This document shows, piece by piece, positions 41,564 through 50,546 of a stretch of 64,000 nucleotides of DNA (positions within the stretch are counted from its first letter, which is position 1; every line of letters begins with the position of its first letter). The stretch is from Melghirimyces algeriensis. Lineage in GTDB: Bacteria; Bacillota; Bacilli; Thermoactinomycetales; DSM-45169. The position numbers were made by a program, and so were the translations under genes. The stretch lies in NCBI RefSeq assembly GCF_900182565.1, contig NZ_FXTI01000008.1:1-64000 (forward strand), read 5' to 3'. Below the pieces are notes generated by a model that worked only from the letters and a program-made list of their open reading frames with translations, did not search any database and had not been told where the DNA came from.

Positions 41564-44500
41564 TTATTTCGCTTGATTATCATCCATATCCAAGCCATTT
41601 CGTTCATTGGACGGTTCGTCTTCATCATCCAGTTCCCGAATTTCAATCTCCTGTTCATCTTTGGCCAGAATCTTTACATCCATACCCAAACTTTGCAGCT
41701 CTTTAATCAACACTTTAAAGGATTCAGGTACACCGGGCTCAGGAACATTTTCTCCTTTGACGATGGCCTCGTAAGTTTTTACACGTCCGACCACATCATC
41801 GGATTTCACAGTCAGTATTTCCTGAAGTGTATAGGCCGCACCATAGGCTTCTAGGGCCCACACCTCCATCTCCCCAAACCGCTGACCACCGAACTGGGCC
41901 TTTCCACCCAGTGGCTGTTGCGTAACCAAGGAGTATGGACCGGTGGAACGAGCGTGGATCTTATCGTCCACCATATGGGCCAGCTTAATCATATACATTA
42001 CGCCCACGGTCACACGGTTTTCAAACGGTTCACCAGTCCGACCGTCAAACAGGAGCGTCTTGCCGTCAGAGTCCAGTCCGGCCTCCTCCAATGCATTAAA
42101 CACATCCTGCTCAGTCGCCCCGTCAAAAACAGGTGTCGCCATATGAAGACCCATGGCCCGCGCCGCCATTCCAAGATGCACTTCCAACACCTGTCCGATG
42201 TTCATCCGGGAAGGCACACCCAAGGGGTTCAAAACGACTTCAACCGGGGTGCCGTCAGGAAGGAAAGGCATATCCTCCTCAGGCAAGATCCGTGCGATAA
42301 CCCCTTTGTTTCCGTGACGTCCCGCCATCTTATCCCCTTCGGAGATCTTCCGTTTTTGTGCAATGTAGACGCGCACCAGTTGGTTGACTCCAGGCGGAAG
42401 TTCATCGCCGTTTTCCCGTTCAAACACTTTTACGTCAACCACAATTCCATCCGTTCCATGGGGGACACGAAGAGAGGTGTCCCGCACTTCTCTGGCCTTC
42501 TCACCAAAGATCGCATGCAACAAACGTTCTTCTGCGGTCAACTCGGTAACTCCCTTGGGAGTCACTTTTCCTACCAGGATATCACCCGCTTTAATTTCCG
42601 CACCGATACGAATGATCCCCCGCTCATCCAGATTCTTCAGGGCCTCTTCACCCACATTGGGTATATCTCTAGTGATCTCTTCCGGACCCAGCTTGGTGTC
42701 ACGGGCTTCCGACTCATACTCTTCAATATGGACAGATGTATAAACATCTTCCTTGACCAACTTCTCGGAAAGCAGGATGGCGTCTTCATAGTTGTAACCT
42801 TCCCAGGTCATAAAGGCGACGACCACATTGCGACCCAAGGCCAATTCCCCGGTGTCGGTGGAAGGACCATCTACAAGAATATCTCCAGCCTTTACCCGTT
42901 CACCCGCACGCACAATGGGTCGCTGATTAATGCTGGTTCCCTGGTTGGAACGGATAAATTTATGAAGCTTATATTTATCCAGATCCCCTCGAACCACTTG
43001 ACCGTCCACTTCTTCTTCATGTCGCACCCAGATCTCGTCTGCGGCCACACGTTCCACAACGCCGGGGCGCTTGGCCAGAATCATCACACCGGAGTCTTTG
43101 GCAGATTTATGTTCCATCCCCGTTCCAATATAGGGTGCTTCCGGCTTGAGAAGTGGCACCGCTTGCCGCTGCATGTTGGAGCCCATGAGCGCCCGGTTGG
43201 AGTCATCGTTTTCCAAAAATGGAATACACGCGGTTGCCACCGAAACAACCTGTTTCGGAGAGACGTCCATAAAATCGACGCGCTCTCTGGGGACAGGAAA
43301 GATATCTTCCCTGGACCGCACAATCACCTGTTCATTGGCAAACCGACCATCTTCCAACAGAGGGGCATTCGCTTGTGCCACATAATAGTTATCCTCTTCG
43401 TCAGCGGTCAGGTAAACAATCTCATCGGTCACTCGGTTGGTCTCCGGGTCCACTTTGCGATACGGCGTCTCAATAAACCCGTACTCATTGATCCTGGCAA
43501 AGCTGGACAAAGAGTTAATCAGGCCGATGTTCGGACCCTCCGGTGTTTCAATCGGACACATCCGCCCATAGTGCGAATGGTGCACGTCCCGAACTTCAAA
43601 GCCTGCTCGCTCACGGGTCAAACCACCCGGTCCCAGAGCGGAAAGACGGCGCTTATGGGTCAACTCCGCCAGTGGGTTGGTCTGATCCATAAACTGCGAC
43701 AACTGGCTGGAACCAAAGAATTCTTTAATGGATGCGATCACCGGACGGATATTGATCAATGCCTGAGGCGTAATCGCATTGGCATCCTGAATGGACATCC
43801 GCTCCCGGACGACGCGCTCCATCCTGGAAAGACCGATCCGGAATTGGTTCTGAAGCAACTCTCCCACTGACCGGAGGCGCCGGTTCCCCAAGTGATCAAT
43901 ATCATCTGTAATCCCCACACCATGAAGAAGATTGATAAAATAATTGATGGAGGAAATAATATCTTCCGGAGTGATATTCTTGACATCCTTGCCGATTCGC
44001 CCATTGGATATCAACTTAATCGCTTTTCCATCCTCTTTGGGAGAAAAGATTTTGAGAGAGTGGAGCTGAAGCAGACCATCTTCCGGCACACCTCCGCGTG
44101 TCGAGTACTCCGTCCAACCCACTCCTCCCTCTTTATCCAGCAAGGGCTCCAAACGGTTCATCACCCTGCGGTCTACCACTTGACCGGCATCGGCAATGAT
44201 TTCGCCCGTGTCAGGATCAACCACTGGCTCTGCCAGACGTTGGTTTAAAAGACGGTTTTTAATATCCAATTTCTTATTCATTTTATACCGGCCCACATTG
44301 GCCAAGTCATACCGCTTGGGATCAAAGAAGCGGGAGTACAAGAGGCTGCGGGCATTATCCGCTGTCGGCGGTTCGCCGGGGCGCAAACGCTCATAGATCT
44401 CAATCAATGCCTTTTCCGTGTTCCCGGTGTTGTCCTTATCCAGCGTGTTTCGGATATACTCGTCCTCACCAAAAAAGTCGAGAATCTCCGCATCACTGGA

Positions 44501-45100
44501 AAAACCAAGAGCACGCAAAAGGACCGTCACCGGAATCTTTCGCGTACGGTCAATCCGTACATAAAGAATATCCTTGGCGTCGGTTTCAAATTCCAACCAA
44601 GCCCCGCGATTGGGAATAACCGTGGCTGTATATGTAGGTTTCCCATTCTTGTCAACTTTGCTGTTATAATAAACACTGGGCGAACGTACCAATTGACTGA
44701 CGATCACGCGTTCCGCCCCATTGATAATAAATGTCCCCGTATCGGTCATCAAAGGGAAGTCTCCCATGAAAACTTCCTGCTCCTTGACCTCACCCGTCTC
44801 CTTGTTGATCAGGCGTACTTTCACACGAAGAGGCGCGGCATAAGTCACATCCCGCTCCTTGGATTCATCAACGGAGTATTTGGGTTCCTCCAAAGTATAG
44901 TCAATAAACTCCAAGACCAAATTACCTGTAAAATCCTCAATCGGTGAAATATCCTGAAACATCTCTCTTAAGCCCTGATCCAGGAACCACTCGTATGATT
45001 TTTGCTGGATTTCGATCAGGTTGGGCAGTTCGAGCACCTCATCAATTCTCGCATAACTGCGCCGCTTACGCCGACCGTATTGGACTAGTTTACCTGCCAA
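41564..45100 (-). CDS. rpoB: RNA polymerase beta subunit
   Basis: 1178 residues. The rifampicin region (SSQLSQFMDQTNPLAELTHK, RRLSALGPGG) has wild-type residues at the main resistance positions, so sensitivity is expected. The start is best placed at TTG 45100 (MAGKLVQYGRRKRRSYARI), with GGGGGGAG five bases upstream and family similarity beginning there. A GTG at 45151 has no SD and would add 17 unrelated residues. C-terminal GEMEVWALEAYGAAYTLQE is standard. An acidic tail ends the protein. Transcribed from a promoter overlapping the end of rsmC. Confidence 0.98.
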   Translation of the reverse strand: MAGKLVQYGRRKRRSYARIDEVLELPNLIEIQQKSYEWFLDQGLREMFQDISPIEDFTGNLVLEFIDYTLEEPKYSVDESKERDVTYAAPLRVKVRLINKETGEVKEQEVFMGDFPLMTDTGTFIINGAERVIVSQLVRSPSVYYNSKVDKNGKPTYTATVIPNRGAWLEFETDAKDILYVRIDRTRKIPVTVLLRALGFSSDAEILDFFGEDEYIRNTLDKDNTGNTEKALIEIYERLRPGEPPTADNARSLLYSRFFDPKRYDLANVGRYKMNKKLDIKNRLLNQRLAEPVVDPDTGEIIADAGQVVDRRVMNRLEPLLDKEGGVGWTEYSTRGGVPEDGLLQLHSLKIFSPKEDGKAIKLISNGRIGKDVKNITPEDIISSINYFINLLHGVGITDDIDHLGNRRLRSVGELLQNQFRIGLSRMERVVRERMSIQDANAITPQALINIRPVIASIKEFFGSSQLSQFMDQTNPLAELTHKRRLSALGPGGLTRERAGFEVRDVHHSHYGRMCPIETPEGPNIGLINSLSSFARINEYGFIETPYRKVDPETNRVTDEIVYLTADEEDNYYVAQANAPLLEDGRFANEQVIVRSREDIFPVPRERVDFMDVSPKQVVSVATACIPFLENDDSNRALMGSNMQRQAVPLLKPEAPYIGTGMEHKSAKDSGVMILAKRPGVVERVAADEIWVRHEEEVDGQVVRGDLDKYKLHKFIRSNQGTSINQRPIVRAGERVKAGDILVDGPSTDTGELALGRNVVVAFMTWEGYNYEDAILLSEKLVKEDVYTSVHIEEYESEARDTKLGPEEITRDIPNVGEEALKNLDERGIIRIGAEIKAGDILVGKVTPKGVTELTAEERLLHAIFGEKAREVRDTSLRVPHGTDGIVVDVKVFERENGDELPPGVNQLVRVYIAQKRKISEGDKMAGRHGNKGVIARILPEEDMPFLPDGTPVEVVLNPLGVPSRMNIGQVLEVHLGMAARAMGLHMATPVFDGATEQDVFNALEEAGLDSDGKTLLFDGRTGEPFENRVTVGVMYMIKLAHMVDDKIHARSTGPYSLVTQQPLGGKAQFGGQRFGEMEVWALEAYGAAYTLQEILTVKSDDVVGRVKTYEAIVKGENVPEPGVPESFKVLIKELQSLGMDVKILAKDEQEIEIRELDDEDEPSNERNGLDMDDNQAK

Positions 45101-45363
45101 ACGAGCTCCCCCCTCGAACCCAGTCGGTTGGTCCGTGACCCATTGAGCCACATTTCCATAAACCTGTTAAAGACTGACTCGGTTGTTCGCTGTTTTGAAC
45201 TCTCTTTCATCATCTATACAAATTAACCATTAAAACCTGATTCTTCCAATCATAACAGTCTATTTACACAGATTAACCAAAAAAAGATTTTTTTATTCAC
45301 ACAAAAAACACCCTTATGCTGATAACATCCCAAAATTGGCAGCAGTGGGTTTAGCATTCTAAA
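45101..45363 (-). other. Leader of rpoBC
   Basis: About 255 transcribed bases between the promoter and the TTG start of rpoB, A/T-rich in the middle (poly-A/T at 45270-45305). I see no open frame with an SD and no stable hairpin before the SD. Confidence 0.5.
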
Positions 45364-45392
45364 ACTTTACCACATGCGAAAACCCGTGTCAA
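45364..45392 (-). promoter_or_regulatory. rpoBC promoter
   Basis: -35 TTGACA (45392-45387), 17 bases, -10 TAAAGT (45369-45364) on the minus strand. The -35 overlaps the rsmC stop codon. Confidence 0.8.
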
Positions 45393-45997
45393 TAACCTTT
45401 TTTACGAGAGTGCAATATCCAAAAGCCTTTCTTTTTTTCAACAAGGACCACTTCGGAAAAAAGCGACTCCAACTCTTTCTTGGCTGAGGGACCACCCTGC
45501 TGTTTCCGAATCACCACCCATAATGATCCACCCGGTTCCAACTGTTCGTGGGATTCCCGAAACAGTCGGTATACGGTTTGCTTTCCGGTCCGAATCGGAG
45601 GATTGGTTAAGATGCTTGCAAAACGACGGTTCCCCATTTCCTGAAGGCCATCACTCTCTAGGATTTCCACCCGGTCACTCACACCGTTTAATTCCGCATT
45701 TTTCTGCGCCAATTGGAGTGCTCTGCGGTTGACATCTACCATGGTTACCTTGCATTTGGGAGAAAACGTTGCACAAGCAACCCCGACGGGTCCATAGCCA
45801 CAACCGAGATCCAGAATCTCCCCTTGTTCGGGAAGTGTTGCCGTCTCAATCAACAGCCGAGTGCCAAAATCAACTCCCCTTTTGGAGAACACACCGGCAT
45901 CCACCCAGAACCGAAACATCTGCTTTCCCAGTTGGGCGGTAATTTCCCGCTCTTCTCCTGTTGAACCTGGCTCTTTTGAAAAATAATGCTCTGACAT
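45389..45997 (-). CDS. Class I SAM-dependent rRNA methyltransferase (YbxB/RsmC-like)
   Basis: 202 residues. SAM-binding motif DLGCGYGPVGV and catalytic NPPI tetrapeptide (LTNPPIRTGKQ) mark it as an RsmC/RlmG-type N2-guanine methyltransferase. The B. subtilis homologue YbxB lies between rplL and rpoB, as here, and is annotated as a 16S rRNA methyltransferase. ATG 45997 follows GAGGTGAGGG. It starts only 20 bases after the rplL terminator, so it must rely on read-through or an unseen promoter. Confidence 0.88.
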   Translation of the reverse strand: MSEHYFSKEPGSTGEEREITAQLGKQMFRFWVDAGVFSKRGVDFGTRLLIETATLPEQGEILDLGCGYGPVGVACATFSPKCKVTMVDVNRRALQLAQKNAELNGVSDRVEILESDGLQEMGNRRFASILTNPPIRTGKQTVYRLFRESHEQLEPGGSLWVVIRKQQGGPSAKKELESLFSEVVLVEKKKGFWILHSRKKGY

Positions 45998-46016
45998 CAA
46001 CCCTCACCTCAGAATG

Positions 46017-46047
46017 AAAAAAGACCTGCCGGGGGCGCCGGCAGGTC
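46017..46047 (-). terminator. rplJL terminator
   Basis: Perfect stem GACCTGCCGG/CCGGCAGGTC (46047-46038 with 46032-46023) followed by six U residues on the minus strand. Confidence 0.9.
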
Positions 46048-46064
46048 CGGCTGTCCAGCAGATA

Positions 46065-46430
46065 TTACTTCAATTCCACTGTGGCACCGGCTTCTTCCAG
46101 TTTGGATTTAATTTCTTCGGCTTCATCTTTGGAAGCACCTTCTTTAACCGGGCTCGGTGCACCATCCACCAGGGCTTTCGCTTCTTTCAGACCCAGCCCG
46201 GTAATGCCGCGAACGGCTTTAATCACGTTGATTTTGGAGGAACCAGCTTCGCTGAGAATGACATCAAATTCCGTTTGTTCCTCAGCAGCCTGCTCACCGG
46301 CACCTCCACCAGCAACAGCAACCGGAGCGGCGGCGGTTACACCAAATTCTTCCTCGATCGCTTTAACCAGATCGTTCAGTTCAAGGACGCTCATGCCCTT
46401 AATCGCTTCAATGATTTGCTCTTTACTCAT
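46065..46430 (-). CDS. rplL: 50S ribosomal protein L7/L12
   Basis: 121 residues: N-terminal dimerisation helices, an Ala/Gly/Glu-rich hinge (about 33-54), and the C-terminal factor-binding domain with GLGLKEAKALVDGAP. Present in several copies on the stalk where it recruits translational GTPases. It follows rplJ by 30 bases. The ATG follows AGGAGGTAAGATC. Confidence 0.99.
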   Translation of the reverse strand: MSKEQIIEAIKGMSVLELNDLVKAIEEEFGVTAAAPVAVAGGGAGEQAAEEQTEFDVILSEAGSSKINVIKAVRGITGLGLKEAKALVDGAPSPVKEGASKDEAEEIKSKLEEAGATVELK

Positions 46431-46460
46431 GATCTTACCTCCTATATGTTTCGTTTGGGA

Positions 46461-46970
46461 TTAAGCTTCTGCAGCTTCCCCATCGCCATCCTTTTCGGCC
46501 ACCGCATTGACAGCCAAGGCGAAATTGCGCATCGGCGCCTGCAGAACAGATAGCAGCATGGAAAGGAGACCTTCGTAAGACGGCAGAGATGCCAGTTCTT
46601 TGATCTCATCAACCGTGGCCACCCGTCCTTCAATCACGCCACCTTTAATTTCCAATTCATCGTTTTCCTTGGCAAAGTTGTTCAATACCTTCGCCGGAGC
46701 AACCACATCTTCACGGGAGAAAGCGACAGCAGTCGGTCCTACCAGGTGTTCATCCAGCTCCGTCAACTCCGTTTGAGCAGTGGCACGTCGTACCATAGTG
46801 TTTTTCAGCACTTGGTATTCGACACCAGCTTCCCGGAGTTGTTTCCGCAATTCGTTAATTTGCGCCACACTGAGACCGCGGTAATCTGTCAGAATCGTCG
46901 CTTTGTTGTCCTGAAGCTTTTCAGCGATTTCAGCCACAATTTTCTTCTTTTTTTCAATGATCGCGGACAT
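46461..46970 (-). CDS. rplJ: 50S ribosomal protein L10
   Basis: 169 residues, the stalk base that holds L7/L12 dimers on its C-terminal helix. The opening AIIEKKKKIVAEIAEKLQDN and TDYRGLSVAQINELRKQLRE are typical. ATG 46970 follows GGAGGTGTATTTC. The frame is open into the leader up to 47051 but that part is the regulatory RNA. Confidence 0.98.
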   Translation of the reverse strand: MSAIIEKKKKIVAEIAEKLQDNKATILTDYRGLSVAQINELRKQLREAGVEYQVLKNTMVRRATAQTELTELDEHLVGPTAVAFSREDVVAPAKVLNNFAKENDELEIKGGVIEGRVATVDEIKELASLPSYEGLLSMLLSVLQAPMRNFALAVNAVAEKDGDGEAAEA

Positions 46971-46977
46971 GAAATAC

Positions 46978-47120
46978 ACCTCCTTGCAAAGTGATCCGGA
47001 AGCAAATGAAAAAGCCTTCGCAGACAGACGAAGGCCGGGAACAGTTCCCATCCGCTAAGATGAGGAACGATCTCTTACCTCGGCAGGATCTTTAAGCACC
47101 CTCCGGTGCCCCGGCTGTCT
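46978..47120 (-). ncRNA. L10 leader RNA (autoregulatory)
   Basis: Between rplA and rplJ the minus strand contains GGTGCTTAAAGATCCTGCCGAGG, the type of sequence conserved in Firmicute L10 leaders that bind the L10-L12 complex. It is followed by an intrinsic-terminator-like hairpin (GCCTTCG/CGAAGGC, 47035-47029 with 47020-47014, then five U). This arrangement suits attenuation of rplJL when L10 is in excess. Confidence 0.75.
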
Positions 47121-47178
47121 ACGGTAAACTTATTCATTTGTCATCCTGTCCGTTGGATGGTTCATGATTGAAAATAGC

Positions 47179-47877
47179 TTAACGACCAGTGAAACGGGAA
47201 GTATTAACCGCTACACCAGGCCCCATGGTTGATGAAACCGTTGCGTTTTTCATGTATTGCCCTTTGGCAGCAGGCGGTTTTGCCTTGATGAGCGTTTCAA
47301 CCAGAACTTGGAAGTTTTCCTCCAATTTCTCCGTATCGAAGGAGACTTTACCGATCGGGGCATGCACGTTACCGGCTTTGTCAGCGCGATACTCGATTTT
47401 ACCCGCTTTCACTTCCTCCACAGCTTTAGCCACATCAAAGGTTACGGTTCCGGTTTTCGGGTTGGGCATGAGGCCACGAGGTCCCAAAATCCGTCCCAGC
47501 TTACCCACTTGCCCCATCATATCCGGAGTGGCAACCACAACATCAAAGTCCAGCCAGCCTTGGCTAACCTTGTTCACCAAATCTTCTTCACCGACAAAGT
47601 CGGCTCCGGCTTGTTCGGCTTCCTTTGCCTTATCTCCCTTGGCAAATACCAAAACCCGCTTGGATTTACCTGTTCCATGAGGCAATACCACCGCTCCGCG
47701 AACTTGCTGGTCGGCGCGCTTGGTATCCACTCCTAAATGGAAAGCCGCTTCAACCGTTTCGTCAAATTTGGCAGGGGCCACCTCTTTCACCAACCGAAGC
47801 GCATCTTCAATTTCATAAGCCTGTTCCCGGTCGATTTTTTTCCATGCATCTTGATACTTCTTCCCACGTTTAGCCAC
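47179..47877 (-). CDS. rplA: 50S ribosomal protein L1
   Basis: 232 residues, the mobile L1 stalk protein that guides deacylated tRNA out of the E site. Conserved VGEEDLVNKVSQGWLDFDVV and MPNPKTGTVT blocks. The GTG at 47877 (MAKRGKKYQDAWKKID) is seven bases from GGGAGG; the frame is open to 47925 but the preceding residues are not L1. Confidence 0.98.
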   Translation of the reverse strand: MAKRGKKYQDAWKKIDREQAYEIEDALRLVKEVAPAKFDETVEAAFHLGVDTKRADQQVRGAVVLPHGTGKSKRVLVFAKGDKAKEAEQAGADFVGEEDLVNKVSQGWLDFDVVVATPDMMGQVGKLGRILGPRGLMPNPKTGTVTFDVAKAVEEVKAGKIEYRADKAGNVHAPIGKVSFDTEKLEENFQVLVETLIKAKPPAAKGQYMKNATVSSTMGPGVAVNTSRFTGR

Positions 47878-47963
47878 GGTGTTTCCTCCCTTCGTGGTAA
47901 TAACGGATGATCCTCCCACTCGCATCGCCGACCCGTGGCGGCTGACGACGCGACCCCGACCAA

Positions 47964-48389
47964 TCAGTCTTCGACTACGATCCCCATGCTTCGGGCGGTT
48001 CCTTCCACCATCCGCATTGCGGCCTCGACGTCGGCTGCATTCAGGTCAGGCATTTTTAATTCGGCGATCTCACGGACCTTATCCCGTTTGATCGTAGCAA
48101 CTTTGTTTCTGTGAGGCTCTCCAGAACCTTTGTCAATGCCGGCCGCTTTTTTCAGTAGGACGGCAGCCGGAGGAGTTTTTGTCACAAACGTAAATGAGCG
48201 GTCCTCATATACAGTGATCTCCACCGGAATAATCATACCCGCCTGGTCGGAAGTGCGAGCATTAAATTCCTTACAGAATCCCATGATGTTCACACCGGCT
48301 TGCCCCAGGGCGGGCCCGACCGGCGGTGCCGGATTGGCTTTACCAGCAGGAATCTGCAGCTTCACAACTTTGATAACCTTTTTGGCCAC
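47964..48389 (-). CDS. rplK: 50S ribosomal protein L11
   Basis: 141 residues, part of the GTPase-associated centre and of the stringent-response trigger. The start is GTG 48389 (MAKKVIKVVKLQIPAGKANP), nine bases from GGGAG; a TTG three codons earlier touches the SD. The proline-rich N-terminal segment (PAPPVGPALGQ) that binds thiostrepton is intact. Confidence 0.98.
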   Translation of the reverse strand: MAKKVIKVVKLQIPAGKANPAPPVGPALGQAGVNIMGFCKEFNARTSDQAGMIIPVEITVYEDRSFTFVTKTPPAAVLLKKAAGIDKGSGEPHRNKVATIKRDKVREIAELKMPDLNAADVEAAMRMVEGTARSMGIVVED

Positions 48390-48551
48390 ATCATCCAACT
48401 CCCTTCAGTAATGTGGTTCCCTCGGGTCCAACCCTCCCACGGTCAAACAAAAGACAAACGCCATCCGGGACGTGGCACTGATCCCGAATCAGACACACTC
48501 AAACATAGATACAATATCACAACTGATGCCATAATGGAAGAAATGATTCCA
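48390..48551 (-). other. Gap between nusG and rplK
   Basis: About 160 bases. A short hairpin (AATGGAA/TTCCATT) follows nusG without a U run. Further down CCGTGGGAGGG and CCACATTAC resemble leader elements seen before rplK in other Bacilli. I could not find a convincing promoter. Confidence 0.35.
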
Positions 48552-49085
48552 TTAAAGTTTTTCCACCTGGCTGAAATCGAGCTCCACCGGGGTTTCCCGA
48601 CCAAACATATTTACCAGTACCTTCAGCTTTTGGCGTTGAGAGTCTACCTCTTCGATTGAACCGACAAAGTCGGCAAACGGTCCCTCCATCACCTTTACGC
48701 TCTCAGACACGGAAAAATCAGATTTGGGCCGGGCTTCGTCTACCCCCATCTGGCTGAGGATTCTTTGCACTTCATCTGGCATAAGAGGGGTCGGTTTTGC
48801 TCCACCCCCGGGAGAGCCCACAAATCCTGTCACCCCTGGGGTGTTTCGTACCACATACCACGAGTTGTCGGTCATCACCATCTCGACCAGTACATACCCC
48901 GGGAAAACCTTCCGCTGGACTGTTTTCCGCTTTCCATCCTTGTGCTCAATCTCTTCTTCAGTCGGCACCAGAACGCGAAAGATCTTATCCTGCATGTCCA
49001 TTGAATGGACGCGTTTTTCCAGGTTGGTTTTCACCTTATTCTCGTAGCCCGAGTAGGTGTGAACAACATACCAGTTCTTCTCCAT
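48552..49085 (-). CDS. nusG: Transcription factor NusG
   Basis: 177 residues: N-terminal NGN domain (WYVVHTYSGYENKVKTNLE, FPGYVLVEMVM) that binds RNA polymerase and a C-terminal KOW domain (VMEGPFADFVGSIEEVD). In Bacilli it also promotes pausing. Follows secE closely, as usual. Confidence 0.98.
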   Translation of the reverse strand: MEKNWYVVHTYSGYENKVKTNLEKRVHSMDMQDKIFRVLVPTEEEIEHKDGKRKTVQRKVFPGYVLVEMVMTDNSWYVVRNTPGVTGFVGSPGGGAKPTPLMPDEVQRILSQMGVDEARPKSDFSVSESVKVMEGPFADFVGSIEEVDSQRQKLKVLVNMFGRETPVELDFSQVEKL

Positions 49086-49139
49086 GTAAAATCAGGGCCT
49101 TCAGCCCCGTCCCCCCTTATGACATATTTCGCCATCGGT

Positions 49140-49361
49140 TCAAGTAATCTGCTCGATCAGCTTGACAATGCCCAGATCGATGACGGTGAAGAAGAGCGTC
49201 ACAAAGGTGACCGTCAAGAGCACCACCAAGGTATAGCTGAAAAGCTCTTGACGCGTAGGCCAACGAACCTTTTTAAGCTCCGCAACACCGGTTCGGATAA
49301 AATTGGCGGTCCCGGTCACACTCTTTTTGATACCGGTTCCGAGTCGGCCGAGAAAACCCAT
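49140..49361 (-). CDS. secE: Protein translocase subunit SecE
   Basis: 73 residues with the conserved amphipathic segment GVAELKKVRWPTRQELFSYT and one C-terminal membrane helix. It clamps SecY. The ATG at 49361 (MGFLGRLG) follows AGGGGGG; an upstream frame to 49394 runs into rpmG. Confidence 0.96.
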   Translation of the reverse strand: MGFLGRLGTGIKKSVTGTANFIRTGVAELKKVRWPTRQELFSYTLVVLLTVTFVTLFFTVIDLGIVKLIEQIT

Positions 49362-49390
49362 GCGTGTTCCCCCCTGAGAATCTCGAATGA

Positions 49391-49540
49391 TCACTTCGTT
49401 TCGCGATGCAGGGTGTGCCCGTTACAACGGGGGCAGTGCTTCCGAAACTCCATCCGATCGGGATGCTTTCGTTTATTTTTAGTGGACGAATAATTTCGCT
49501 CCTTGCATTCCGTACATGCCAGCGTAATCAATACGCGCAC
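49391..49540 (-). CDS. rpmG: 50S ribosomal protein L33, zinc-binding form
   Basis: 49 residues, found by translating the gap upstream of secE: MRVLITLACTECKERNYSST onward, with a second CxxC (CPRC), so it is the zinc-binding C+ paralogue. GTG start at 49540 with GGAGGTG upstream. It heads the rpmG-secE-nusG unit. Confidence 0.95.
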   Translation of the reverse strand: MRVLITLACTECKERNYSSTKNKRKHPDRMEFRKHCPRCNGHTLHRETK

Positions 49541-49604
49541 GATCAAACACCTCCTTGAACCGCGCCCACAACTAAATGACAGGCATCATACAAATACCCA
49601 AACA

Positions 49605-49633
49605 ACATTATCATATGAAAGTAGGGTTGTCAA
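49605..49633 (-). promoter_or_regulatory. Promoter of rpmG-secE-nusG
   Basis: -35 TTGACA (49633-49628), 17 bases, -10 TAATGT (49610-49605) on the minus strand, about 65 bases before rpmG. Confidence 0.7.
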
Positions 49634-49762
49634 TGAAATCCAGACACCTCACATTATAGACGACGAAAACCGCACTTTAAACCACCAGAAAATTCTTTTT
49701 TATTTTTTTGAGATCAGGGAAGGATTTTGTTGTCTGTTGTCGAAGACTACAGTCAACAGAAA

Positions 49763-49793
49763 GAAAAAACTGGGGTTCCCCCTGAAACCCCAG
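49763..49793 (-). terminator. sigH terminator
   Basis: CTGGGGTT/AACCCCAG stem (49793-49786 with 49777-49770) and a U-rich tail on the minus strand, 22 bases after sigH. Confidence 0.8.
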
Positions 49794-49814
49794 TAATAAC
49801 GGTAAATACGAAGA

Positions 49815-50465
49815 TCAGATCGAAACTTCCCTAACTTCTTCCAAATACCGCTCCAGCTTCCGCTTTACACGCTGAAGGGCATTATCGATGGACTTGACAT
49901 GTCGATTCAGGTCAACAGCAATTTCCTGATAGGATCGTCCATCCAGATACAGCATCAGAACTTTCCGCTCCAAATCGCTCAAAATTTGCGACATCTTATC
50001 TTCAATATCATCAAACTCTTCTTGATTGATATAAAGCTCCTCCGGATTGGACACGCGTCCGCCTGTCAGGATATCCATCAGGGTTCGATCGGAATCCTCA
50101 TCATAGATGGGCTTGTCCAGAGAAACATAGGAGTTGAGCGGAATATGCTTTTGACGGGTCGCTGTTTTAATCGCAGTGATGATCTGACGAGTAATGCATA
50201 ACTCTGCAAAGGCTTTAAACGATGCCAACTTATCTCCGCGAAAATCGCGAATCGCTTTGTAAAGACCGATCATCCCCTCCTGAACGATATCCTCATGATC
50301 GGCTCCAATCAAAAAATAGGAGCGTGCTTTAGCACGGACAAAATTTTTGTATTTGTTAATCAAAATCTCTAATGATGTCCTGTCACCCATACGGACACTC
50401 TCCACCAGCTCTTCGTCGGACATCGCCTCATGTTCCATCGCCATGCACTGAAGATCGATGCTCAC
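49815..50465 (-). CDS. sigH: RNA polymerase sigma-H factor
   Basis: 216 residues. Region 2 (KYKNFVRAKARSYFLIGADH, EDIVQEGMIGLYKAIRDF) and region 4 with its HTH (GRSYQEIAVDLNRHVKSIDN) are nearly identical to B. subtilis SigH, which directs early-stationary and sporulation-onset genes. The GTG at 50465 is six bases from GGAGGG; an ATG two codons earlier abuts the SD. Own promoter and terminator. The N-terminal 15 residues differ from the B. subtilis protein. Confidence 0.96.
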   Translation of the reverse strand: MSIDLQCMAMEHEAMSDEELVESVRMGDRTSLEILINKYKNFVRAKARSYFLIGADHEDIVQEGMIGLYKAIRDFRGDKLASFKAFAELCITRQIITAIKTATRQKHIPLNSYVSLDKPIYDEDSDRTLMDILTGGRVSNPEELYINQEEFDDIEDKMSQILSDLERKVLMLYLDGRSYQEIAVDLNRHVKSIDNALQRVKRKLERYLEEVREVSI

Positions 50466-50508
50466 CTTCATCCCTCCGACCCGTAGGCTGGAAAGCCATG
50501 ATAAATAT

Positions 50509-50538
50509 ATTATAGCGGAATTGCAACAAAAACGTCAA
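50509..50538 (-). promoter_or_regulatory. sigH promoter (sigma-A)
   Basis: -35 TTGACG (50538-50533), 18 bases, -10 TATAAT (50514-50509) on the minus strand, just after rae1. Confidence 0.7.
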
Positions 50539-50546
50539 ATTTTCAC

